A DNA stretch of 10,291 nt from Ruminococcaceae bacterium UBA2656 (GTDB lineage: Bacteria > Bacillota > Clostridia > Oscillospirales > Acutalibacteraceae). The translations under genes and the position numbers were made by a program. This document shows positions 6,440-10,291 of the stretch, piece after piece (within the stretch, counting starts at the first letter, position 1; each line of letters starts with the position of its first letter). The notes beneath the pieces were generated by a model that was not told the DNA's origin, ran no database searches, and was given only the letters and a program-made list of their open reading frames with translations. The stretch spans positions 3,349-13,639 of the forward strand of contig DENA01000009.1 in the NCBI GenBank assembly GCA_002359465.1, read 5' to 3'.

Positions 6440-6516
6440 TTGCCTCACTCCTTCTTCTTAAATAATTTCCATAAAATAGAGAATTTTGTTTTATACCTCC
6501 AACAGTCCCCTCTATC

Positions 6517-6538
6517 TCATCTTACTAAAGTAAGATGA
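6517..6538. promoter_or_regulatory. operator-like palindrome upstream of the regulator
   Basis: A perfect 10-base inverted repeat, TCATCTTACT (6517-6526) and AGTAAGATGA (6529-6538), separated by AA. It lies about 80 bases upstream of the regulator start and downstream of copy C in transcription order. No T run follows on either strand, so it looks like a dimeric repressor or activator site rather than a terminator. Confidence 0.55.
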
Positions 6539-6658
6539 TTCCAAATTTTTATCTATCTGAGTGGTATGAAGGCTGTTGTTATATAAATAGATTCTCAAAA
6601 CGCAATCACGCATTTCTTGGCAACTGAACTAATTGATAATCCCTAATTTCTAAAATCC

Positions 6659-6700
6659 CAATAATAAAATTAAACCACTTTATTACGTCCTTTGTGTTAC
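6659..6700 (-). repeat. regulatory-like element, copy C (upstream of regulator)
   Basis: Third copy, minus strand GTAACACAAAGGACGTAATA followed by AAGTGGTTTAATTTTATTAT. It begins about 260 bases before the regulator's start, in the same orientation and at a similar distance as copy A to the tail operon. About 19 of the first 23 bases match copy B, and 15 of 17 match copy A in the distal block. It suggests that the regulator gene is under the same control as the tail genes (autoregulation). Confidence 0.65.
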
Positions 6701-6863
6701 CTTTTTCGTAAGCGCAAAATAACTGCGCATAGAGATAAATAGATACCCGCCGACGGACAAATTGAGCAGGTCATAATATGCAATGGAAAGATTGCTGCAT
6801 TGTAGGAAAAGAATCGTATGATTTTTTAAGATAATAAGGTGTAAAATGAGAGGGATGGAAATC

Positions 6864-6899
6864 ATGAAAGTAATATTAGTAAACGGAAGTCCATATTAG
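6864..6899 (+). pseudogene. 5' remnant of an NADPH-dependent FMN reductase/iron-sulfur flavoprotein gene
   Basis: Eleven codons, MKVILVNGSPY, then a stop. M-K-[VIL]-[VIL]-x-[VIL]-N-G-S-P is the N-terminal strand and phosphate-binding loop of the NADPH-dependent FMN reductase (flavodoxin-like) family; the usual continuation (roughly H-K-x-G-x-T) is missing. A weak GAGGGATGG precedes the ATG. The frame is cut exactly where an unrelated recombinase 3' end begins, so this is a truncated start of a host gene. The call rests on a short motif only. Confidence 0.5.
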
Positions 6900-7075
6900 A
6901 AGTCCATCAGACTGAAAAGGTGAACGGCGTATATGTTCAGAAGCTGACAATTCATTATAATTGTGTTGGTTCTATAGAGATACCAGATATTTTATCCCTG
7001 CCAGAACCGGATGCCCTAATAAAAACAAGAAAAGGAGTAGCCGTAAGCTACTCCCAGGCGCAGATGGCAGGGTAA
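6899..7075 (+). pseudogene. 3' remnant of a large serine recombinase (DUF4368-type end)
   Basis: An open frame of 58 codons plus a TAA stop (7073-7075), without its own start, beginning at the junction with the FMN-reductase remnant. It reads EVHQTEKVNGVYVQKLTIHY, then NCVGSIEIPDILSLPEPDAL and a KTRKGVAVSYS end. This is the pattern of the C-terminal tail of clostridial large serine recombinases of the DUF4368 type: a basic VNG.Y.QKL.IHYN..G strand, an IP segment, then a TRKGVAVSYS-like end. It differs from the C-terminus of the intact recombinase at 7876-9453, so it comes from another element. It shows that an earlier element using a serine recombinase sat at this site and was mostly deleted. 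A 9-base direct repeat, GAAGTCCAT, flanks the junction (6886-6894 and 6899-6907). Confidence 0.65.
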
Positions 7076-7081
7076 GCATAT

Positions 7082-7130
7082 AAAAAAGCGAGTGTCCTTA
7101 CGGCATTTTCAAATGCTATAAGGACACTCG
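7082..7130 (-). terminator. intrinsic terminator, minus strand
   Basis: A strong hairpin: a 12-base perfect stem (7089-7100 with 7119-7130), a 2x2 internal loop, and a further 6-base stem (7103-7108 with 7111-7116). On the minus strand the stem is followed by CTTTTTTA, the U tract of an intrinsic terminator. No minus-strand protein gene lies upstream of it. The only transcript it could end is that of the tRNA whose 3' fragment lies beside it. Confidence 0.75.
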
Positions 7131-7133
7131 GCA

Positions 7134-7156
7134 TGGTGCGGGTAATAGGATTTGAA
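7134..7156 (-). other. 3' fragment of a tRNA gene (probably tRNA-Leu), possible attachment-site scar
   Basis: Read on the minus strand from 7156 the sequence is TTCAAAT (T loop), CCTAT (3' half of the T stem), TACCCGC (3' half of the acceptor stem), A (discriminator) and CCA, 23 bases with exact tRNA spacing. GCGGGTN acceptor stems with discriminator A are typical of Firmicute tRNA-Leu. Upstream of the T loop the sequence no longer fits a T stem, so this is a fragment, not a gene. It lies three bases before a minus-strand terminator, as the end of a real tRNA gene would. Such 3' fragments are the usual scar of integration into a tRNA gene. Confidence 0.6.
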
Positions 7157-7193
7157 ATTCCAAATTAAAAGGGCAGATGAAAGGAGCAGTAAT

Positions 7194-7544
7194 ATGAATC
7201 TCATGAATTTTGAGAAGGAGTTTCCAAGGGACGTTTTGTATCAAGGAGAAAATCTATTTCTCAGCGGAGGAATCCATAAATTATCCTACGAGCACGGTTG
7301 TTTTGAAGCCGAATTTCGAATGGACCGTTGGCTCGGATTTTCTGACATTATAATAAACGATTCACTTAATGTAGAGCAATACCATTGTTGTTGTCTGGGA
7401 CCACAGCCGTGCGTACATTTTGCTGCCATACTTTACGCCTTACGTTTTATGCATTCTGTGGGAGAATCTGATCTCCAATCGGCCAAAGCAAAATGTTATC
7501 TGCAAATAAAACCGCTAATCACGAATAGGCCCCGCATAAAATAA
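7194..7544 (+). CDS. orphan SWIM zinc-finger protein, probably a truncated SNF2-helicase N-terminus
   Basis: Encodes 116 residues. The start at 7194 is preceded by AAGGAG seven bases upstream; an earlier in-frame ATG at 7152 has no binding site. The first half (FEKEFPRDVLYQGENLFLSG, then KLSYEHGCFEAEF) has the FP..VL..G..L...G.V..L form that precedes SWIM domains. The zinc ligands C65, C67, C73 and H75 (CCCLGPQPCVHFAAILYALR) fit CxCx(n)CxH. SWIM domains bind DNA or proteins and are usually found, in clostridia, at the N-terminus of large SNF2-type helicases. Here the helicase part is absent: the ORF ends after 116 residues, 38 bases before a terminator that begins the recombinase cassette. 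It may be the stump of a helicase gene cut by insertion, or a free-standing small SWIM protein. Confidence 0.6.
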   Translation: MNLMNFEKEFPRDVLYQGENLFLSGGIHKLSYEHGCFEAEFRMDRWLGFSDIIINDSLNVEQYHCCCLGPQPCVHFAAILYALRFMHSVGESDLQSAKAKCYLQIKPLITNRPRIK

Positions 7545-7581
7545 AGTGGAAAAGGCTATGACATGGGAGTAAGCATAACTG

Positions 7582-7615
7582 TCCGAACTGTTTTTGCAGT
7601 TCGGATTTTCTTTTT
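7582..7615 (+). terminator. strong intrinsic terminator after the SWIM ORF
   Basis: Perfect 9-base stem TCCGAACTG (7582-7590) with CAGTTCGGA (7597-7605), six-base loop, followed by TTTTCTTTTT. It isolates the recombinase cassette from upstream transcription and may mark the left end of the inserted cassette. Confidence 0.88.
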
Positions 7616-7683
7616 CGGCGGACAGGCAAAAATTACGCTGATTTGCATACCTTTTATTATCGCAACATAAAGGGGGCAGATTT

Positions 7684-7836
7684 ATGAGTAAACCTGAAAT
7701 AACAGTGACATGCGTTTTTCCGGACAAAGGCGAGACTGCTTGTCAAATACTGTTTCGTTCCTTTCGCTTTTTCCTTCAGCGAGAGCTTACGCAGGATGGC
7801 CGCAAACTTGCAATTCCGGCGACATCACATGTATGA
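7684..7836 (+). CDS. small conserved-looking ORF upstream of the recombinase, 50 residues
   Basis: Encodes MSKPEITVTCVFPDKGETAC followed by a basic, aromatic QILFRSFRFFLQRELTQDGR segment and a short end. The AGGGGG at 7671-7676, seven bases before the ATG, is a good ribosome binding site. The stop lies 39 bases before the recombinase start, so both probably share a transcript. Small ORFs of this form (a TVTCVFP start and a FRxFL stretch) occur beside recombinase genes of clostridial mobile elements, from memory; the function is unknown. Alternatives are a directionality or accessory factor, or a translated leader. It has no membrane segment, and its beta-strand-then-helix layout would suit a small DNA- or protein-binding fold, which is speculation. 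Confidence 0.6.
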   Translation: MSKPEITVTCVFPDKGETACQILFRSFRFFLQRELTQDGRKLAIPATSHV

Positions 7837-7875
7837 TATTCATGATGAATGGCCGCTTATTTTCGGAGGCGCAAA

Positions 7876-9453
7876 ATGTACTTGGAAATAAGTAACCCCA
7901 TGGATTATCAGGCAGGCCTGTATATCAGACTGTCAAAGGAGGATGAAAACGAAGGACCGTCGGAGAGCGTAAACAATCAAAAGTCCCTGCTGGATGAATT
8001 TGCGAAGGAACATCGACTATCCGTATACGACACTTATATCGACGACGGCTGGTCCGGTACGAGCTTTGACAGGCCGAATTTTAAGCGGCTGATCGGCGAT
8101 ATCGACGCGAAAAAAGTGAATATGGTCATCACCAAAGACCTCTCCCGTCTTGGCCGTGACTATATCATGACCGGGCACTACATGGAACGGTATTTTCCGG
8201 AAAACCGCGTGCGCTATATATCTTTATTAGACGGAATCGATACGGGCGTGGAGAGCACCGCCAACGACATCACACCGTTCCGTGCGATCATGAACGATAT
8301 GTATGCGAAAGACATCTCGAAAAAGATCAAAAGTGTCAAGCACGACAAGCAGCGTAAGGGATTATTTATCGGAGGGAAACCCCGCTATGGCTACAAAATG
8401 GACCCGAATCATAAAAACAAAATTATTATTGACGAGGAAACGGCACCAATCGTGCGGCGCATTTTTGATATGGCACTCACGGGATTATCCTGTCGGCAAA
8501 TCGCGGTGCAGCTTAACGCGGAAAAAATTCCGACTCCGGCGTCTTACGCCGGACTAAATCAGGGACGCATCGGGCCATACGCCGGGATGTGGAGCAGCGA
8601 GCGGATTTCCGATATGCTGCAAAACGAAACGTATATCGGCAACATGGTTCAGGGGTGCAGCAAAAAGATCAGCTACAAATCGAAAAAGACAATCCGGCAG
8701 CCGCGTGAAAAGTGGATTGTTGTTGAAGGTACACACGAACCGTTGATCGATTCTGAAATGTTCGCCAAGGTACAGCGCATGGTGAACAGCCGCAAAACAA
8801 CCCGTTCCCGCACTTACGATTTTCTTCTCAAGGGGCTGATTTATTGCCACGAATGCGGTTACCCGCTGGCAGTCATCAACCGTCCGAACGTCAAAGGTAA
8901 GAATTGTCTGTACTTTGTCTGCCGCACCTATCAGCGCTTCACGAAGGCCGGTGTCTGCACCTGCCATTCAATCAAGGAAGAAACTGTGACCAATGCGGTT
9001 CTGCAAAAAGTACGGGAAGTATGCCAGCAGTATTTACGGACAGAAGAGCTGATGCCGATGGCGGAGCAGGCGCTTACGGAAGCGCGGCAAGCGGAGGATC
9101 ATGAAAATGAGATCGCCACATTGCAGAGTAAAATAGAAAGCCTGACAGCTCATCTCGACAAAATGTACATGGATAAACTGTCAGGACTTCTGGACAATAA
9201 GGATTTTGAACGAATTTATCTGAAGGTCAAGGAAGAACGGTCGGCGCTCGAGCAAAAGCTCTCGGAGATTGATACGCCGGATTATTCTCCCGATAAGCAA
9301 ACGGAGACAGCAAAGAAGCTTGTAAAGCGCTTTGTAGACACCGCGTATTGCAGCAAGGATCTGCTTGTCAGCCTGATTGAACGCGTGGAACTGACCGAAG
9401 ACAAACAGATTATCATTCATTTTCGCTTCCGCCAACTGGAAGCGATTTCTTAG
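7876..9453 (+). CDS. large serine recombinase (site-specific integrase/resolvase)
   Basis: Encodes 525 residues. The start at 7876 has GGAGG at 7865-7869, six bases upstream; the longer frame from 7849 lacks a binding site. The catalytic domain (about 10-155) carries the nucleophile S20 in GLYIRLSKED, the DDGWSGTSFDRPNF block (56-69), and TKDLSRLGRDYIMTG (86-100) with the conserved arginines. A recombinase domain follows (about 160-310, with GGKPRYGYK and YIGNMVQG). Next come a zinc ribbon (C324, C327, C349 and C361/C363 candidates), a long coiled coil (about 397-465) as in large serine integrases, and a C-terminal end (LVSLIERVELTEDKQIIIHF). By family it joins attP and attB through 2-base staggered double-strand breaks with a 5'-phosphoserine link. 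The gene is intact and visibly more GC-rich than the tail genes, which points to transfer. The 39-base distance from the small ORF suggests one cassette. Its site cannot be proven here. Confidence 0.93.
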   Translation: MYLEISNPMDYQAGLYIRLSKEDENEGPSESVNNQKSLLDEFAKEHRLSVYDTYIDDGWSGTSFDRPNFKRLIGDIDAKKVNMVITKDLSRLGRDYIMTGHYMERYFPENRVRYISLLDGIDTGVESTANDITPFRAIMNDMYAKDISKKIKSVKHDKQRKGLFIGGKPRYGYKMDPNHKNKIIIDEETAPIVRRIFDMALTGLSCRQIAVQLNAEKIPTPASYAGLNQGRIGPYAGMWSSERISDMLQNETYIGNMVQGCSKKISYKSKKTIRQPREKWIVVEGTHEPLIDSEMFAKVQRMVNSRKTTRSRTYDFLLKGLIYCHECGYPLAVINRPNVKGKNCLYFVCRTYQRFTKAGVCTCHSIKEETVTNAVLQKVREVCQQYLRTEELMPMAEQALTEARQAEDHENEIATLQSKIESLTAHLDKMYMDKLSGLLDNKDFERIYLKVKEERSALEQKLSEIDTPDYSPDKQTETAKKLVKRFVDTAYCSKDLLVSLIERVELTEDKQIIIHFRFRQLEAIS

Positions 9454-9511
9454 AGGCAAATCACTTACAATAAGAGTGCTCTTATGTATCGCGCATTGAA
9501 AAGAAATCGCT
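9441..9511 (+). repeat. nested inverted repeats at the end of the recombinase gene
   Basis: An 11-base perfect inverted repeat, AGCGATTTCTT (9441-9451) and AAGAAATCGCT (9501-9511), encloses a 7-base palindrome ATAAGAG-TG-CTCTTAT (9470-9485). The outer left arm covers the last recombinase codons. No T run follows on the plus strand. The pair could end the transcript by a non-classical route, or be part of the recombinase's attachment site, which in serine-integrase elements usually abuts the gene. Confidence 0.6.
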
Positions 9512-9571
9512 CGGTGCTTTGTATAAGCGCTTTACAAAATAGTGTGGCTACATACAACTGCTATTGTACCC

Positions 9572-9600
9572 TTGACATCGTCCCTTCCCCATGATATAGT
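9572..9600 (+). promoter_or_regulatory. vegetative promoter of the ABC-F gene
   Basis: TTGACA (9572-9577), a 17-base spacer and TATAGT (9595-9600): a near-consensus housekeeping promoter. It is the only strong promoter between the recombinase and the ABC-F gene, and opens a leader of roughly 255 bases. Confidence 0.85.
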
Positions 9601-9636
9601 AATGACATATTGAAGATAAGAATTGGAGTTGAAAAG

Positions 9637-9657
9637 ATGCGCAATTTTTCTTGCTGA
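9637..9657 (+). CDS. six-codon leader peptide MRNFSC
   Basis: ATG-CGC-AAT-TTT-TCT-TGC-TGA with GGAG at 9625-9628, eight bases upstream. It begins some 30 bases after the likely transcription start and ends just before two terminator-like hairpins. Leader peptides of this kind precede several antibiotic-resistance ABC-F and erm genes, where a drug-stalled ribosome on the leader changes the folding of the following RNA. No function other than ribosome sensing is expected. The peptide's stall-prone codon cannot be told from sequence. Confidence 0.6.
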   Translation: MRNFSC

Positions 9658-9685
9658 CTATCAATTGAATAGTGCGCTCCAAAAG

Positions 9686-9710
9686 AGACAGCTTTTTTGC
9701 TGTTTGTTTT
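9686..9710 (+). terminator. first leader hairpin, weak intrinsic terminator
   Basis: Stem ACAGC (9688-9692) with GCTGT (9699-9703) around a T6 loop, extendable by one G-U and one A-U pair, followed by GTTTT. It lies 30 bases past the leader peptide stop and could act as an early attenuator. Confidence 0.5.
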
Positions 9711-9807
9711 GCTGTGCTTAAGCAGGAAAGTTGTAAATCTTATACTCAGAATAAAGTTCAGAACATTTTATGTCTGTTTGGGCATGGAGTGTTTCCTACT
9801 GTATTTT

Positions 9808-9850
9808 AGATCTGCAGGAATTGGCTTTCCTGCAGGTCTTTTATTTTTAT
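9808..9850 (+). terminator. attenuator terminator just before the ABC-F start
   Basis: A 12-base stem with one G-U pair (GATCTGCAGGAA 9809-9820 with TTCCTGCAGGTC 9827-9838), six-base loop, then TCTTTTATTTTTAT. It sits directly before the ribosome binding site of the ABC-F gene, so transcription must pass it for the gene to be expressed. An upstream GCAGGAAAG (9722-9730) is exactly complementary to its 3' arm (CTTTCCTGC, 9825-9833) and could form an antiterminator. Confidence 0.85.
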
Positions 9851-9863
9851 CGGAGGTGCGTTT

Positions 9864-10291
9864 ATGTCACTGATTCAAATCTGCAATTTGACCTTCTACT
9901 ATGACGGCAGTTATGATACAATATTTAAAAATGTCTCTTTCCAGATCGATACGGACTGGAAGCTAGGATTTACCGGGCGGAACGGCCGGGGAAAAACCAC
10001 TTTTCTGAATTTGCTGTTAGAAAAGTATGAATATTCAGGGACCATATCGTCTTCGGTGCCGTTTGATTATTTTCCCTTTGATGTCGCCGATAGAGCCCAA
10101 AATACGCTGGAAGCGGTAAACGGGATCTGTCCTGAAGCGGAATTGTGGCAGCTGAACCGTGAATTATCCATGCTCAGGGTTTCACAGGATGTGCTGTACC
10201 GTCCCTTTGAAACGTTGAGCAACGGCGAACAGACCAAAGTCTTGCTGGCCTCGCTGTTTCTGAACAACAATCATTTTCTATTGATTGATGG
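9864..10291 (+). CDS. ABC-F ribosomal protection protein, Lsa-like, N-terminal part
   Basis: The first 142 residues of a gene cut by the right edge of the window. Start at 9864 with GGAGG at 9852-9856. The first ATP-binding domain is seen: Walker A GRNGRGKTT (38-46), a YFPF segment (69-72) in the Q-loop position, the ABC signature LSNGEQ (118-123) and Walker B FLLID (138-142). DTDWKLGFTGRNGRGKT and the WQLNRELSML and VLYRPFETLSNGEQTKVLLA blocks resemble Lsa-type proteins, which bind the ribosomal E site and remove lincosamides, streptogramins A and pleuromutilins. No membrane segment is present, as expected for ABC-F proteins. The promoter, leader peptide and attenuator indicate drug-responsive expression. 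Which drugs it protects against cannot be read from the N-terminus, since the inter-domain linker that decides this lies outside the window. A housekeeping ABC-F is less likely given the leader. Confidence 0.85.
   Translation, partial: MSLIQICNLTFYYDGSYDTIFKNVSFQIDTDWKLGFTGRNGRGKTTFLNLLLEKYEYSGTISSSVPFDYFPFDVADRAQNTLEAVNGICPEAELWQLNRELSMLRVSQDVLYRPFETLSNGEQTKVLLASLFLNNNHFLLID

Larger units (their letters stand above)
6440..6863. promoter_or_regulatory. non-coding region upstream of the regulator
   Basis: About 420 AT-rich bases without a supportable gene. It contains the palindrome at 6517-6538 and copy C of the ~41-base element (6659-6700), the likely promoter/operator region of the regulator on the minus strand. 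From about 6705 to 6863 the sequence has a different texture. On the plus strand, 6704-6840 shows short open stretches such as IPADGQIEQVIICNGKIAAL broken by stops, which may be the decayed end of a host or mobile-element gene; I do not recognise it. Confidence 0.5.

Noticed and set aside
6446..6448. GTG start for the regulator
   Set aside because: The only good ribosome binding site (AAGGAG) directly abuts and overlaps this codon; the TTG three codons later has normal spacing.
5774..6700. CRISPR array
   Set aside because: Only three diverged copies with very unequal spacing, one separated by a protein gene; not repeat-spacer structure.
6683..6865. 60-codon minus-strand ORF rich in Leu/Ile
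   Set aside because: No ribosome binding site upstream of its ATG. It overlaps copy C of the repeated element, and its composition follows from the AT-rich sequence.
7849..7875. Longer N-terminus of the serine recombinase from the ATG at 7849
   Set aside because: No ribosome binding site precedes it, while GGAGG at 7865-7869 fits the start at 7876.
7710..7895. 61-codon plus-strand ORF overlapping the small ORF and the recombinase start
   Set aside because: It is in a different frame from both well-initiated genes, overlaps each, and has no binding site.
8554..8967. 137-codon ORF antisense to the recombinase
   Set aside because: It lies wholly inside the well-supported recombinase gene on the other strand and has no recognisable domain; antisense frames of this length are common in GC-richer genes.

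Overview
The window looks like the chromosome of a low-to-moderate GC Firmicute, most likely a clostridial (Clostridia-type) bacterium. The pointers are strong AGGAGG-type ribosome binding sites, several GTG/TTG starts, PBSX/clostridial-type contractile tail genes, a clostridial large serine recombinase and an Lsa-like ABC-F gene. The species cannot be named from the sequence.

Region 1 (1-6440, all minus strand) is a contractile phage-tail operon. In transcription order it holds: a RinA/ArpU-like late regulator (6038-6439), a 430-base non-coding leader, a 36-codon ORF (5497-5607), a tail-terminator-like protein (4998-5450), tail sheath (3925-4995), tail tube (3480-3911), a tail assembly chaperone with a -1 frameshift extension (2964-3478), tape measure (976-2964), an XkdP-like LysM protein (195-833) and the start of an XkdQ-like hub protein (1-185). 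Genes are packed with 1-2 base gaps or overlaps. No terminase, portal, capsid or head-tail connector gene lies between the late regulator and the tail genes, where an intact phage would carry them. The layout therefore resembles an R-type phage tail-like bacteriocin (diffocin-type tailocin) or a prophage that has lost its head module. Three copies of a ~41-base element (5774-5814, 5993-6032, 6659-6700), all in one orientation, lie upstream of the tail operon and upstream of the regulator, and are the best candidates for the regulator's promoters or binding sites.

Region 2 (about 6440-7545) is a scarred junction. It holds an operator-like palindrome, the first 11 codons of an FMN-reductase-like gene fused to the last 59 codons of a large serine recombinase, a minus-strand terminator next to a 23-base fragment matching the 3' end of a tRNA (probably tRNA-Leu), and an orphan SWIM zinc-finger ORF that lacks its usual helicase partner. 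It reads as an integration hot-spot with several past insertions and deletions.

Region 3 (about 7580-9511, plus strand) is a compact recombinase cassette: a strong terminator, a 50-codon ORF, and an intact 525-residue large serine recombinase, followed by nested inverted repeats.

Region 4 (9572-10291, plus strand) is an antibiotic-resistance-type ABC-F gene, cut by the window end. It has a consensus promoter, a six-codon leader peptide, two intrinsic terminators and an alternative pairing that could prevent the second one. This is the layout of an antibiotic-responsive transcription attenuator. The window thus joins a probable contractile killing particle, recombination scars, an active-looking recombinase and a regulated ribosome-protection gene.
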